Below, one piece after another: positions 1-14,115 of a stretch of 64,000 nucleotides of DNA. The notes under the pieces were generated by a model, which had not been told where the DNA came from, did no database searches, and saw only the letters and a list, made by a program, of their open reading frames with translations. The stretch's first letter is position 1. Each line of letters opens with the position of its first letter. This stretch comes from Mycolicibacter icosiumassiliensis (GTDB lineage: Bacteria > Actinomycetota > Actinomycetes > Mycobacteriales > Mycobacteriaceae), in NCBI RefSeq assembly GCF_900078685.2, contig NZ_LT546166.1, positions 2,946,481-3,010,480 on the forward strand, written 5' to 3'. The position numbers were made by a program, and so were the translations under genes.

Positions 1-608
1 GGGTGACTGTCGGGAAGGTCCGCGGCGACCAGCGGCTCGGCCAGCCAGACGATGCGCTCCTCGTCGGCGTGGCCCACCACCAACGCGCGGTGCCCGTCGG
101 ACAGAATTTCGCGCAACGTGGATATTTCGCCGACCGACTCGAAATTGCCGGCCTCGACTACCGTCAGCGCCTCGTTGAGCCGAACCGTTTGGCCCTTCTT
201 GAGGGTTGCTAGCTCGATGTTGGGCGAGATGTTCAGCCGCATCCGACGACCGGAGGTGAATACGTCGACGGTGTCGTCTTCATGACCACCCAGCAGCACG
301 CCGTAGCCGCTCGGCGGCTGACCGAGTCGATCGACCTCTTCACGCAGGGCGAGCAACTGCTGACGCGCCTCTTTGAGGGTGTCCATCAGCTTGGAGTTTC
401 GCGCGGTCAGCGAGTCAATGTGGGCTTCGAGCTGACGCACGTCGCGGCCGACGCGACCGGTGTCCAGAGGTGTGTCATCGAGCTGCGCGCGGAGCATCGC
501 GGCTTCGCGGCGCAGTTCTTCCAACTCGGCGAAGTCATCACCGGGCGTGCCCGACCCCCCGGATGCGTCGAAATTCTCAGGACGCGGCGAATCTTCCATG
601 TTGCTCAT
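1..608 (-). CDS. mpa: Mycobacterial proteasomal ATPase Mpa/ARC (N-terminal part, cut by window edge)
   Basis: This hexameric AAA ATPase unfolds pupylated proteins and feeds them to the 20S proteasome. Only about 202 N-terminal residues are in the window. The first 20-85 residues are rich in E, L and R in heptads ([17 protein letters not shown] type) and form the coiled coil that captures Pup in this family. The OB-like interdomain follows; the AAA module lies off the left edge. The start ATG at 608 is preceded by a GGAAAGGAG ribosome site. A second ATG three codons in is possible. The neighbours (lppK, DUF503, trmI) match the M. tuberculosis order, which supports the assignment. Confidence 0.93.
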   Translation of the reverse strand, partial: MSNMEDSPRPENFDASGGSGTPGDDFAELEELRREAAMLRAQLDDTPLDTGRVGRDVRQLEAHIDSLTARNSKLMDTLKEARQQLLALREEVDRLGQPPSGYGVLLGGHEDDTVDVFTSGRRMRLNISPNIELATLKKGQTVRLNEALTVVEAGNFESVGEISTLREILSDGHRALVVGHADEERIVWLAEPLVAADLPDSH

Positions 609-764
609 GGTGCGCTCCTTTCCCGAACTGGAAGTTGAAGCGACGGATACCTCAACGCTACCGGCCATTGTCCATTCGCGTGCTCTGTGGCAATCCGACA
701 CACCGGCTCCGCTGCTAGCCTCGCTCTCAAATCGGGTGATCAACAAGGCCTAGAAAGGATCCGC

Positions 765-1259
765 ATGACGATGAAATCCCTCGCCACGGGTATGGCGGCA
801 GTCGCGGCCATCAGCACGGCGACCTCAGCTGTGAGCTACCTGGCAACGCCCGCACCTGCCGCCGCCCAGGCACCCACGACGGTGTTCTTCGCCCCGCTGC
901 CGTTGGACCCGGCGGTCGCCCTACCGGCCCCGGGGCAGTTGGCCGACGTGCTCAACACGCTGGCCGACCCGGGTGTTCCCGCCGCCGGAAAGTCCAACCT
1001 CGTCGAGGGCGGCCTGGGCCCTGTCGAGTCCGGTGCCATCGACCACCGGCTGCAAAAGGCCCTCAAGAAGGGCGCCCTCCCGCTGACGATCAGCGTGGCC
1101 AACGTCGCACCGGCCGGTCCCGGAGCGGCTAGCGCCGACGTCACTGCGTCGGGGCCGAAGCTGGAGCCGCACTCGGTGAATCTCACATTCGTCGACCAGG
1201 GTGGCTGGAAGCTTTCCCGGGCCTCGCTGTTGTCGCTGTCGCAGCTGACGTCGAACTGA
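765..1259 (+). CDS. Secreted Mtb12/LppK-like protein
   Basis: This 164-residue protein has an N-terminal hydrophobic signal (about residues 5-30, ending in Ala-rich PAPAAAQA) and no lipobox cysteine, so it is probably exported and cleaved. The rest resembles the MTB12/LppK C-terminal domain: an APGQLADVLNTLADPGVP segment, then a conserved GGWKLSRASLLSLSQ end. The start ATG at 765 has AAAGGA upstream. It looks like a tandem paralogue of the following lppK-like gene, which has the same ALTDVLYRLSDPEVPG-type segment. Molecular function is unknown. It is divergent from mpa, with a 156-bp promoter region between them. Confidence 0.75.
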   Translation: MTMKSLATGMAAVAAISTATSAVSYLATPAPAAAQAPTTVFFAPLPLDPAVALPAPGQLADVLNTLADPGVPAAGKSNLVEGGLGPVESGAIDHRLQKALKKGALPLTISVANVAPAGPGAASADVTASGPKLEPHSVNLTFVDQGGWKLSRASLLSLSQLTSN

Positions 1260-1270
1260 TCGCAGAGCTG

Positions 1271-1788
1271 ATGTACCAGAGCCGCATCACCGTTACCGCC
1301 GCACTCGCGGCGGCGGCGCTGGTCCTGTCAGGCTGCAACGGCCACCAGCCGGCGGAGCCGGTCGCCGAGGTTTCGGTGACGTCGACGACGGTGCCTGTCC
1401 AGGCGCCGTCGTCGGCCTTGCCGGAGCCCGAGGCGTTGACCGATGTGCTGTACCGGCTGTCGGACCCCGAGGTTCCCGGCGCGGACAAGCTGGCGCTGAT
1501 CGAGGGCGCCAAACCTGCCGACGCCGCAACTATCGACAAGTTCGCCACCGCACTCAAAGACGGCGGCTATCTGCCGCGTCGGAGCGCGACCCCGGCAACG
1601 TGACCGCCGATGTCACGGTCAACACGGCCAATCCCGCCACCGGCACGTTCTCCTTCCCGATGGAATTCACCCCGAATCACGGCGACTGGCAGCTGTCGCA
1701 GGCCACCGCCAAGAGCCTGCTGGCATTCGGCAACGCCCAGGCCAGCGGTACAGCGCCGGCACCGGCCCCGGCACCACCGGCGCCCTGA
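1271..1788 (+). pseudogene. lppK: LppK-like lipoprotein, frameshifted
   Basis: The first frame (1271-1603) gives a signal peptide with lipobox LVLSGC and then the Mtb12-type domain up to DGGYLP. It then runs out of frame to a stop at 1601-1603. The remaining conserved part (TADVTVNTANPATG, FPMEF, WQLSQATAKSLLAFGN) continues in another frame (about 1576-1788). Compared with LppK as I remember it, roughly ten residues after YLP are missing, so a small deletion not divisible by three is likely near 1575. It may be a true pseudogene or a sequence error. The product would be an outer-face lipoprotein of unknown role. Confidence 0.7.
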
Positions 1789-1790
1789 CG

Positions 1791-2084
1791 ATGTGGATCG
1801 GCTGGCTCGAATTCGATCTGCTGCTCGGTGACGTGCACTCGCTCAAGCAGAAGCGCTCCGTGGTGCGCCCGATCGTCGCGGAACTGCGACGCAAGTTCAA
1901 TGTGGCCGCCGCCGAGACAGATTCGGCTGATTTACACCGCCGCAGTGGTATCGGAGTTTCCGCGGTGTCCGGCGATCGCGGCCATCTGGTGGACCTACTG
2001 GATGCGGCGGAACGATTGGTGGCCGCCCGTCCCGAAATCGAGCTGCTGTCGGTACGCCGCGGGTTGAGCCGCAGCGACGACTGA
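1791..2084 (+). CDS. DUF503 family protein
   Basis: A 97-residue protein equivalent to Rv2117 by position. The N-terminus MWIGWLEFDLLLGDVHSLKQKR is typical of DUF503 (YlxP-like, alpha/beta fold, ribosome-associated in Bacillus). The C-terminal half (LVDLLDAAERLVAARPEIELLS) also fits. The middle is slightly divergent: the usual VAEVD segment reads AAAETDSADLHRR. The start ATG lies 3 bp after the lppK stop, so it is probably co-transcribed with it. It converges on trmI. No catalytic function can be assigned. Confidence 0.85.
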   Translation: MWIGWLEFDLLLGDVHSLKQKRSVVRPIVAELRRKFNVAAAETDSADLHRRSGIGVSAVSGDRGHLVDLLDAAERLVAARPEIELLSVRRGLSRSDD

Positions 2085-2121
2085 GGCCTGGCCACGGTGC
2101 CGACGACGCAGTCCCGACCCG

Positions 2122-3021
<900 letters not shown>

Positions 3022-3023
3022 CT

Positions 3024-3836
3024 ATGAGCAAGCCGGCGTTATCCCCGTCGCGGGCGGCCGACTTCAAACAGTGCCCGCTGCTGTACCGATTCCGGGCCAT
3101 TGACCGGCTCCCGGAACCAGCGTCGGCCGCGCAACTGCGCGGCTCGGTGGTCCACGGCGCACTGGAGCGGCTCTACGCGCTGCCCGCACCCCAGCGCGGT
3201 CCCGACACCGCCCGGGACCTGGTGACCCCGGCCTGGGAGCACCTGATCAGCACCGCCCCGGACTTGGGCGCCGGGCTGGACGCCGAGCAGCTGATGGCAG
3301 AGGCACGCAAGCTGCTGGCCGGTTACTACCGGTTGGAGGATCCCCGCCGATTCGACCCGCAGAGCTGTGAGCAGCGGGTCGAGGTCGAGCTGGCCGACGG
3401 CACCCTGCTGCGCGGTTTCGTCGACCGCATCGATGTCGCCGCGACCGGAGAGCTGCGGGTGGTCGACTACAAAACCGGCCGGGCACCGTCGGCCACCGGG
3501 CGGCTGTCCGAGGCCGCCGAATCGAAGGCACTGTTCCAGATGAAGTTCTATGCGGTGGCCCTGCTGCGGTCCCGCGGCGTGATGCCCGCACGGTTGCGGC
3601 TGATCTATCTGGCCGACGGGCAACTGCTGGACTACTCCCCCGATCACGCCGAACTGCTGCGCTTCGAGAAGACTCTGATCGCGATCTGGCAGGCCATCCA
3701 AACCGCTGGCGCCACAGGGGATTTCCGTCCACAACCGTCACGCCTGTGTGATTGGTGCGCCCACCGTGCGCGGTGTCCGGCATTCGGGGGGACCCCACCG
3801 CCCTACCCCGGCTGGCCGGCCGACACTGCGGCATGA
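3024..3836 (+). CDS. RecB-family PD-(D/E)XK nuclease, probable iron-sulfur type
   Basis: A 270-residue stand-alone nuclease domain equivalent to Rv2119. The catalytic core is visible as GFVDRIDV followed by RVVDYKTGRAP (motif D...DxK). A cysteine in FKQCPLLYRF near the N-terminus and three in CDWCAHRARC at the C-terminus match the four-cysteine Fe4S4 arrangement of AddB/Cas4-type nucleases. The start ATG at 3024 is chosen because the family begins with the SPSRAADFKQCP segment; an in-frame start at 2979 is possible. It overlaps the next gene by 4 bp. The partner and substrate are unknown. Confidence 0.88.
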   Translation: MSKPALSPSRAADFKQCPLLYRFRAIDRLPEPASAAQLRGSVVHGALERLYALPAPQRGPDTARDLVTPAWEHLISTAPDLGAGLDAEQLMAEARKLLAGYYRLEDPRRFDPQSCEQRVEVELADGTLLRGFVDRIDVAATGELRVVDYKTGRAPSATGRLSEAAESKALFQMKFYAVALLRSRGVMPARLRLIYLADGQLLDYSPDHAELLRFEKTLIAIWQAIQTAGATGDFRPQPSRLCDWCAHRARCPAFGGTPPPYPGWPADTAA

Positions 3837-4618
3837 CCGGCAGCTATTACCGGCGCGCGGGCGGTTCCGGCGCCGGCGACGTGGTCTACGAATCCACCGA
3901 CCTGACCCGCAGCAACTGGGGCCAGCTGCAACACGGGTCTCCTCCGCTGGCGCTGCTCACCCGCGAGATCGAGGGGCTGATCGACGGATCGGGGCAGCGG
4001 ATCGCCCGGTTGAGCCTGGACATCCTCGGGGCGATACCGGTGGCACCGGTTCGGGTTTCGGCCCGGGTGCAGCGGCCGGGCCGGCGGATCGCTTTGCTGG
4101 AAGCCGAGATGTTCACCTGTGACGACGATCGGCCGGTGGCGCGGTTGAGTGCGTGGGCGCTGGCCACCGCCGACACCACCACGGTGTCCTCCGACCGGCA
4201 CGCGCCACTGATCAGCGGGCCGTCGCTACCCCCGCCGGAGTGGTTCGCCCAGGCCAGCGGTTACGCGCATTCGGTGCGCTGGCGTGTCCAGCAGGATGCA
4301 CCCGACGGCAGCGCGATCGCCTGGCTGAGTCCGCAGGTGCACCTGGTGGACGGCGAGCCGACCACGGCCCTGCAGCGGCTGGCGATGGTGGTCGACTCCG
4401 CGAATGGCGTCGGCGCCGCGCTGGACGTCAATGAGTACGTGTTCATGAATACCGACACCGTCGTGCACCTGCACCGGCTGCCGACCGGCGACGATTTCGG
4501 CCTGCGCGCCCGCGCTTCCATCGGGCCGGATGGGGTGGGCGTCACCACCGCGGAGTTGTTTGACCACGGCGGATTCGTCGGGACATCAGCGCAGGCGTTG
4601 CTGGTGCAGCGGCGCTGA
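3833..4618 (+). CDS. TesB-like acyl-CoA thioesterase family protein
   Basis: A 261-residue protein translationally coupled to the nuclease (ATGA overlap at 3833). It looks like a double hot-dog thioesterase: the first half contains SNWGQLQHGSPPLALLTREIE and ends near MFTCDDDRPVARLSAWA, and the second contains the VDSANGVGAALDVNEYVFMNTD segment typical of TesB-like domains. Both are probably cytosolic. The acyl substrate cannot be read from the sequence. It converges on the DUF4126 gene with only 8 bp between stops. Confidence 0.75.
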   Translation: MTGSYYRRAGGSGAGDVVYESTDLTRSNWGQLQHGSPPLALLTREIEGLIDGSGQRIARLSLDILGAIPVAPVRVSARVQRPGRRIALLEAEMFTCDDDRPVARLSAWALATADTTTVSSDRHAPLISGPSLPPPEWFAQASGYAHSVRWRVQQDAPDGSAIAWLSPQVHLVDGEPTTALQRLAMVVDSANGVGAALDVNEYVFMNTDTVVHLHRLPTGDDFGLRARASIGPDGVGVTTAELFDHGGFVGTSAQALLVQRR

Positions 4619-4626
4619 CCGGTGGC

Positions 4627-5112
4627 TCAGACCACCGCGGTCAACGCGGCGATCGCCAGTCCGCCCAGCACCGCGATGCTGTCCTCCACCAGCGCGATCG
4701 GCAGGTCGTGGCCGCCGTTGGCGGCGACCAGGCGCTGTCGCATCCCGAAACCGACCAGGGTGCCGATGACCGCGCCGATGACGCCCGCACCCAGAGCCGT
4801 CCAGGTGTAGTTCCAGGCCGTGCCGAGCACCGCGCCCGCGAACCCGCCCGACACTATGCGCGCAATGAACTGCATCGGTACGGTGCGCGCCGGCGTGCTG
4901 GGCAATTGGTCGGTGATGAATTCACCGACCGCCAGCAGCGTCAAGACGGTGACGGTCACCGGATGGCTCAGCCACTCGGCCCACGTCCCGTTCAGGTTGA
5001 TCCATTGCAGGACTGCCGCCCAGGCCATCACGGCCGGCGCGGTAAACGCGCGCATTCCGGCAACGGCACCGATGAACAGCGCGAGCACCAGCACGATGAA
5101 ATGCGTCACCAC
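4627..5112 (-). CDS. DUF4126 membrane protein
   Basis: A 161-residue hydrophobic protein equivalent to Rv2120c. Four to five membrane segments are visible (FIVLVLALFIGAVAGMRAF, VMAWAAVLQWI, VTVTVLTLLAVGEFI, AGAVLGTAW, ALGAGVIGAVIGTLVGFG). The GMRAFTAPA segment and the C-terminal ALVEDSIAVLGGLAIAA stretch are family-typical. The start is GTG at 5112 with GGGAGG just upstream. The function is unknown. It reads in the same direction as hisG but is not obviously linked to it. Confidence 0.8.
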   Translation of the reverse strand: MVTHFIVLVLALFIGAVAGMRAFTAPAVMAWAAVLQWINLNGTWAEWLSHPVTVTVLTLLAVGEFITDQLPSTPARTVPMQFIARIVSGGFAGAVLGTAWNYTWTALGAGVIGAVIGTLVGFGMRQRLVAANGGHDLPIALVEDSIAVLGGLAIAALTAVV

Positions 5113-5179
5113 TACCTCCCGGGCCAGTCGAGCCGACCACCGGACGCTAACACGGCGACGCCTCAGCTACCGGGACTGA

Positions 5180-6040
5180 TCAAAATCGGCAGAATCTGAT
5201 GTCCGAGGCAAGGATCGCCTTGGCCCCGATCGCGGCCAACTCATCCATGATCGCGTTGACCTCGCGCCGCGGCACCAGCGCGCGCACCGCCGCCCAATCC
5301 GGGTCGGCGAGCGGCGCGATAGTCGGCGACTCCAGGCCCGGGGTGATCGCGGTGGCCTGGTCGAGCAGGGCACGCGGGCAGTCGTAATCCAGCATCAGAT
5401 ACTGCTGCCCGAACACCACACCCTGCACCCGAGCGGCCAACTGGTCGCGGGCAGAGGCGGTCTGAGCACCGCGGCCGTTTGCTTCCGCACCTTCGATCAA
5501 CACCGCTTCGGAATCGCACAGCGACTCACCGAAAGCCACCAGTCCGTGCTGGCGCAGTGTGCGCCCGGAACCCACCACGTCGGCGATCGCGTCCGCGACC
5601 CCCAGCTGGATCGAGATCTCCACCGCCCCGTCGAGCCGGATGACGGTGGCCTCGATGCCCTTACCGGCCAGGTCCTTGCGAACCAGGTTCGGATAGGCGG
5701 TGGCGATGCGCTTGCCTGCCAGGTCGGCGGCGACCCAGTCCCGCCCGGCCGGGGCGGCGTAGCGAAACCGCGAGGACCCGAAACCCAGCGCCAACCGCTC
5801 GGCGACCGGCGCCCCGGACTCGGCCGCCAGATCCCGTCCGGTGATCCCGAAGTCGAGTTCACCGGACCCGACGTAGATGGCGATGTCCTTGGGCCGCAGG
5901 AAGAAGAACTCGACCTTGTTGGCCGGATCGATGACCGTCAGGTCCTTGGCGTCGGTGCGGCTGCGGTAACCGGCCTCCGACAGCATTGCCGCGGCAGCCT
6001 CACTGAGCGCCCCCTTGTTGGGGACGGCGACACGCAACAT
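5180..6040 (-). CDS. hisG: ATP phosphoribosyltransferase (long form)
   Basis: HisG catalyses the first step of histidine synthesis, joining ATP and PRPP. The 286-residue length places it in the long, self-regulated class with a C-terminal ACT-like histidine-binding domain ([26 protein letters not shown]). The N-terminus [15 protein letters not shown] and the PRPP loop area [14 protein letters not shown] are clear. The start ATG at 6040 lies 2 bp after the hisE stop, so hisE-hisG is an operon and flux control is probably by histidine feedback. Confidence 0.96.
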   Translation of the reverse strand: MLRVAVPNKGALSEAAAAMLSEAGYRSRTDAKDLTVIDPANKVEFFFLRPKDIAIYVGSGELDFGITGRDLAAESGAPVAERLALGFGSSRFRYAAPAGRDWVAADLAGKRIATAYPNLVRKDLAGKGIEATVIRLDGAVEISIQLGVADAIADVVGSGRTLRQHGLVAFGESLCDSEAVLIEGAEANGRGAQTASARDQLAARVQGVVFGQQYLMLDYDCPRALLDQATAITPGLESPTIAPLADPDWAAVRALVPRREVNAIMDELAAIGAKAILASDIRFCRF

Positions 6041-6042
6041 GC

Positions 6043-6324
6043 TCACAGCTTTCCGTAGACGTCGGACAGCGTCAGCCCGCGCGAGATCATCAGCACCTGG
6101 GTCCAATACATCAGCTGGCTGATCTCCTCGGCCAGGTCTTCATCGGACTGGTGTTCGGCGGCCAGCCACACCTCGCCGGCCTCCTCCAGGATCTTCTTGC
6201 CGATCGTGTGTACACCGGCGTCCAGCGCCGCCACGGTGCCGCTGCCGGCCGGCCGGGTCGCGGCACGCTCACCGAGTTCGGCGAACAGCTCCTCGAAGGT
6301 CTTCACGAGCAGGGATTGTTTCAT
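6043..6324 (-). CDS. hisE: Phosphoribosyl-ATP pyrophosphohydrolase
   Basis: HisE (93 residues) carries out the second step of histidine synthesis, hydrolysing PR-ATP to PR-AMP. The helical MazG-like acidic motifs are present: [31 protein letters not shown], whose E and D residues bind Mg2+. It is the first gene of the hisE-hisG operon. In M. tuberculosis a PPE gene (PPE37) lies upstream; here only a 78-bp gap separates hisE from the HAD gene and no PPE is present. Confidence 0.95.
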   Translation of the reverse strand: MKQSLLVKTFEELFAELGERAATRPAGSGTVAALDAGVHTIGKKILEEAGEVWLAAEHQSDEDLAEEISQLMYWTQVLMISRGLTLSDVYGKL

Positions 6325-6402
6325 GTCCGGTCCGGGGCGGTCACGGCAGTTTCGCTCCGCGGGGGTCGGCTACTGCCGCGAGGGTGCACAGATGCACAGC
6401 TT

Positions 6403-7113
6403 TTACGTGTCGGCGTGCAAACGCGCACCCTCGCCGGGGAACGAAGAAGACAGTTGGACGCAGATGTCATGCAGGTCGCTCAGCCCGAGCCCGGTCAGGG
6501 ATGTCACCTGGTGGCGCCGAGCCCCGGCCGGCACCGGCACCGCGTTGGGCACGACCAGCACCGCGCAGCCGGCCGCTTCGGCCGCGGCGGCACCGGTCGG
6601 CGAGTCCTCCACGGCCAGACACCAGCGCGGATCTACGTCCAGCAGCTCGGCGGCACGCAGATAGGGATCCGGCGCCGGTTTGCCCGCGGGCACCTCATCG
6701 CCGCAGACCACGACCGCGAAATAGTGCCGGCCGATACTGCCCAGCGCCCGCTCGGCCAGCATCCGCGGAGTATTGGTCACCAAGGCTGTCGGCATCCCTG
6801 CGCCGGCCAACTCGTCGAGCAACTCCCGGGCGCCGTCGCACCAGGGCAGGCCTGCGTCGAACAGCTCACCGGTGTAGTCGTGCAGCCAACGTGCCGAGGC
6901 CGCCATGGCCGCCGGATCGAGCGGCAGGCCGAGGTCGTCGTAGACGATCCGCATGGTGTTCTCCGCACAGCCGCCGACCGTGGCCGCCCGGACTTCCGGG
7001 GTCAGCACCCCGCCGAGGCGGTCATAGAGCGCGTCCATTGCGACGTCCCACAGCTTCTCGGAATCCACCAGGGTGCCGTCCATGTCGCACAGCACCGCGC
7101 GCAAAGCGCCCAT
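6403..7113 (-). CDS. HAD-superfamily phosphatase (beta-phosphoglucomutase-like)
   Basis: A 236-residue haloacid dehalogenase with all four motifs visible: I CDMDGTLVDSEKLW (nucleophile Asp plus acid/base Asp), II LVTNTPRM, III GKPAPDPY, IV AVEDSPTGAAAA. A helical cap lies between residues about 20 and 85. The GTLVDSE signature and cap type are those of small sugar-phosphate or nucleotide phosphatases. The substrate cannot be predicted. It follows metH on the same strand with a 17-bp gap and may be co-transcribed. Confidence 0.85.
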   Translation of the reverse strand: MGALRAVLCDMDGTLVDSEKLWDVAMDALYDRLGGVLTPEVRAATVGGCAENTMRIVYDDLGLPLDPAAMAASARWLHDYTGELFDAGLPWCDGARELLDELAGAGMPTALVTNTPRMLAERALGSIGRHYFAVVVCGDEVPAGKPAPDPYLRAAELLDVDPRWCLAVEDSPTGAAAAEAAGCAVLVVPNAVPVPAGARRHQVTSLTGLGLSDLHDICVQLSSSFPGEGARLHADT

Positions 7114-7130
7114 TAGGGCAGCATCTCCGC

Positions 7131-10877
<3,747 letters not shown>

Positions 10878-11079
10878 GCGGGCTCCTTCCGTGACGGAAG
10901 GCGTCCTTAACTCTGCCGAGCGTGGCGGTTACCGGCGGGACCGGCGAACCGTTGCAACGCCTCTCGACCGTGAAAAGTCTACGTGGTCGCCCGGCATCGG
11001 GACGAATGCCCCAACGAACAAGCCGACTCAGCCGGTCGGAGTGGGGCCGTGATCATTGCGCAGGCCTTACCCTGGCCTT

Positions 11080-11946
11080 GTGACCCGACCGGAGGACCGC
11101 GCTGCCCTTCCCGAACTGCACGACACCATCGTCGTGGCTGCGTTCGAGGGCTGGAATGACGCCGGCGACGCCGCCAGCGACGCGGTGCAGCATCTGAACA
11201 ACATCTGGGAAGCCAAGTCGATCGTCGAAATCGACGACGAGGCCTACTACGACTACCAGGTGAATCGGCCGGTGATCCGCCAGGTCGACGGCGTCACCCG
11301 TGAGCTGGTCTGGCCGTCGATGCGCATTTCGCACTGCCGGCCGCCGGGCAGCGACCGCGACATCGTGCTGATGCACGGAGTCGAGCCGAACATGCGCTGG
11401 CGGTCGTTCTGCGCCCAGCTGCTGGCGATCATCGAACAACTCGACGTCGACACCGTGGTGATCCTGGGCGCGCTGCTGGCCGACACCCCGCACACCCGCC
11501 CGGTACCGGTGTCGGGGGCGGCCTACTCGGCGGAGTCGGCCACCCGCTTCGGGCTGACCGAGACCCGCTACGAGGGCCCGACCGGGATCACCGGGGTGTT
11601 CCAGGACGCCTGTGTGGCGGCTGGAATTCCCGCGGTCACCTTCTGGGCGGCGGTGCCGCACTACGTCTCACAGCCGCCCAACCCCAAGGCCACGGTCGCC
11701 CTGCTGCGGCGCGTCGAGGACGCCCTGGACATCGAGGTTCCGCTGGGCGACCTACCGGCCCAAGCCGAGGAGTGGGAGCTGGCGGTCAGCGAGATGGCCA
11801 GCGAGGACGACGAGATCGCCGACTACGTGGCCTCCTTGGAGGAACGCGGCGACGCCGAGGTCGACATGACTGAGGCGCTGAACAAGATCGACGGCGACGC
11901 GCTGGCCGCCGAGTTCGAGCGGTACCTGCGGCGCCGGCGGCGCTGA
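11080..11946 (+). CDS. PAC2 family protein
   Basis: A protein of about 288 residues equivalent to Rv2125, related to archaeal/eukaryotic proteasome assembly chaperone 2. Family segments include VVAAFEGWNDAGDAASDA, LLADTPHTRPVPVSG and VPHYVSQPPNPKATVALL. The C-terminus is an acidic helix followed by an Arg-rich tail. Either GTG at 11080 or TTG at 11056 could be the start. A proteasome role is tempting given mpa nearby, but the family name is based on structure and I see no direct evidence here. Confidence 0.85.
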   Translation: MTRPEDRAALPELHDTIVVAAFEGWNDAGDAASDAVQHLNNIWEAKSIVEIDDEAYYDYQVNRPVIRQVDGVTRELVWPSMRISHCRPPGSDRDIVLMHGVEPNMRWRSFCAQLLAIIEQLDVDTVVILGALLADTPHTRPVPVSGAAYSAESATRFGLTETRYEGPTGITGVFQDACVAAGIPAVTFWAAVPHYVSQPPNPKATVALLRRVEDALDIEVPLGDLPAQAEEWELAVSEMASEDDEIADYVASLEERGDAEVDMTEALNKIDGDALAAEFERYLRRRRR

Positions 11947-11947
11947 A

Positions 11948-12826
11948 CTACTTCTCCTTCTCCCTGGCCTCGTTGTACGCACTGGTCGAGCGGCCCAGCG
12001 CGGCGACTTCGGCGTCCATCCGCGGCACGATGGTGGCGGCCCCCTTGATGAACGGACCTTCCACCGGCCGCAACGTCAGCACCGGCTTGAGCCAGCGGAA
12101 CACCCCCACCCAGCGCGGGCAGTAGACGCGGCGGCGACGGCCCTCGATGCCCGCGACGAACGCGTCGACACATTTGTCGACCGAGGTGGTCTTGTTCAGC
12201 GGCCACGGCAGCTTGGCCAGCATCTCGCCGAACGCGCCCAGGTCGGCCTTGGTATCGCGAACCAAGGGGGTGTCGATCCAGGCCATGTGCGCCGATCCGA
12301 CCTCCACGCCCTGGTAGGCGACCTCCTGGCGCAGCGCGCTGGCGAAGTGCTCGACCCCGGCCTTGGCCACGTCGTAGGAGGCCATCCCGGCCAGCGGACT
12401 GAACGCCGCCAGCGAGGACACCACCAGCACATAGCCGCGACGCTCGATGACCGACGGCAGCGCGGCGCGGACGGTGTTGAACACCCCCATCACGTCGACG
12501 TCGATCACCCGCTTGAACGTCTCGGGGTCCACGTTCAGCACCGACCCGTAGCTGGCGATGCCGGCGTTGGCGACGACGGTGTCGATGCCGCCGAAACGCT
12601 GTGCGGCCTGGGTGACCACCGACTGCATTGCGGCCAGGTCCCGTACGTCGGCGACGGCGGTCAGCACCCGGTCACCCAGATCCTCGGCCAGCGTGTTGAG
12701 GGCGGCCTGATCCAGGTCGGTCACCACCAGCGAGGCGCCCTGGGAGTGCAGCCGGCGGGCCAGCTGCTCGCCGATACCGTGCGCGCCACCGGTGATGAAC
12801 ACGACTTGGGAATGAATCGAAGACAT
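11948..12826 (-). CDS. Short-chain dehydrogenase/reductase
   Basis: A 292-residue SDR equivalent to Rv2129c. The NAD(P) site reads VVFITGGAHGIGEQLA (TGxxxGIG), with Asp at VVTDLD suggesting NAD preference. The active site has Ser in LVVSSLAAF and SYDVAKAG (YxxxK). An additional C-terminal segment of about 60 residues with GRRRRVYCPRWVGVFRWLKP is typical of the mycobacterial group that may touch membranes. The substrate is unknown. It converges with the PAC2 gene; the stops are 2 bp apart. Confidence 0.88.
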   Translation of the reverse strand: MSSIHSQVVFITGGAHGIGEQLARRLHSQGASLVVTDLDQAALNTLAEDLGDRVLTAVADVRDLAAMQSVVTQAAQRFGGIDTVVANAGIASYGSVLNVDPETFKRVIDVDVMGVFNTVRAALPSVIERRGYVLVVSSLAAFSPLAGMASYDVAKAGVEHFASALRQEVAYQGVEVGSAHMAWIDTPLVRDTKADLGAFGEMLAKLPWPLNKTTSVDKCVDAFVAGIEGRRRRVYCPRWVGVFRWLKPVLTLRPVEGPFIKGAATIVPRMDAEVAALGRSTSAYNEAREKEK

Positions 12827-12855
12827 GCGCTCAAACTACCCCCGCCGCGGATGGC

Positions 12856-14091
12856 CTACAGCGCCACTCCCAGCAGCGCATCGACCGCCGTGGCCACCAA
12901 CTGCGGTGCGGCGGTGTCGTGTCCGCCGTACTCCAGCGCATCGGTTGCCCAGCCATCTACTGCGGCCAGTGCTTTGACGGTGTCCAGATCGTCGGCCAGG
13001 TAGCGACGCATCCGGGCGATGACGTCATCGGCAGCCGGTCCCGCCGGCAGCGTCGTGGCGGCCCGCCAGCGCTCCAGCCGCGCCTCGGCCGCCGCCAGGA
13101 TCGCGTCGTCCCAGAACCGATCGCTGCGGTAGTGCCCGGCCAGCAGACCCAGCCGGATCGCGGCCGGCTCGGTGCCCTGGGCGCGCAGCTTGGAGACCAG
13201 CACCAGGTTGCCGCGGCTCTTGGACATCTTGTGCCCGTCCCAGCCGATCATCCCGGCGTGCACGTAGTGCCGGGCGAAACGGCGCTCCCCCGTGAGGGAT
13301 TCGGCATGCGCGGCGGAGAACTCGTGGTGCGGGAAGACCAGATCGGAGCCGCCGCCCTGGATGTCGATTCCCGAGCCGATACGACTCAACGCGATCGCGG
13401 CGCACTCGACATGCCAACCCGGCCGGCCGGCCCCGAACGGCGCGGGCCAACTGGGCTCGCCGGGGCGGGCGGCACGCCACAGCAGGGCGTCGAGCGGATC
13501 GGCCTTGCCGGCCCGATCCGGATCGCCGCCGCGTTCGGCGAACAGATCCAGCATGGTGGCGCGGTCGAACCCGGATTCGTAGCCGAACTGCTCGGTGGCG
13601 TCGGCGCGGAAGTAGATGTCCGGAAATTCGCCGTCGACGATGTAGGCCGATCCGGCGGCCAACATCTTTTCGACGACCTCGACCACTTCAGCTATGGCCT
13701 CGGTGGCCGCCACGTAGTCCCGGGGCGGCAGCACCCGCAACGCGGTCATGTCGGTGCCGAACAACTCGACCTGGCTGGCCGCCAGCTCCTGCCACGGCAC
13801 GCCGTCACGTTCGGCGCGCTCGAGCAGCGGGTCGTCGACGTCGGTGACGTTCTGCACGTAGTCCACCCGATGGCCGGCGTCGAGCCAGAGCCGGTGAATC
13901 AGGTCGAACACCAGATAGGTGGCGGCGTGGCCGAGGTGCGTGGCGTCATAGGGCGTGATGCCGCAGACGTACATGCTGGCCGTCGGGCCCGGTGACACCG
14001 GACGCACCTGCCGGTCGGCGGTGTCATAGAGGCGCAGCGCCGGGCCGCGCCCGGGCAGGACCGGAACGGCCGGCGCGGACCACGATTGCAT
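12856..14091 (-). CDS. mshC: Mycothiol ligase MshC (cysteine:GlcN-Ins ligase)
   Basis: MshC joins cysteine to glucosaminyl-inositol with ATP in mycothiol synthesis. It is a 411-residue paralogue of cysteinyl-tRNA synthetase. The HIGH-like motif is [13 protein letters not shown] after the zinc Cys in [10 protein letters not shown], and the KMSKS loop is HKMSKSRGN. It is shorter than CysS because the tRNA-binding C-terminal domain is lacking. The order SDR-mshC-cysQ is conserved in mycobacteria. Its presence marks the host as a mycothiol-producing actinobacterium. Confidence 0.95.
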   Translation of the reverse strand: MQSWSAPAVPVLPGRGPALRLYDTADRQVRPVSPGPTASMYVCGITPYDATHLGHAATYLVFDLIHRLWLDAGHRVDYVQNVTDVDDPLLERAERDGVPWQELAASQVELFGTDMTALRVLPPRDYVAATEAIAEVVEVVEKMLAAGSAYIVDGEFPDIYFRADATEQFGYESGFDRATMLDLFAERGGDPDRAGKADPLDALLWRAARPGEPSWPAPFGAGRPGWHVECAAIALSRIGSGIDIQGGGSDLVFPHHEFSAAHAESLTGERRFARHYVHAGMIGWDGHKMSKSRGNLVLVSKLRAQGTEPAAIRLGLLAGHYRSDRFWDDAILAAAEARLERWRAATTLPAGPAADDVIARMRRYLADDLDTVKALAAVDGWATDALEYGGHDTAAPQLVATAVDALLGVAL

Positions 14092-14115
14092 GCCCTCGAC
14101 TGTAAGGCCCGCCCT

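Noticed and set aside
10878..11079. Cobalamin riboswitch upstream of metH
   Set aside because: No B12-box-like sequence is visible and the interval is too short for a full aptamer. Only a small TCCGTGACGGA hairpin is present.
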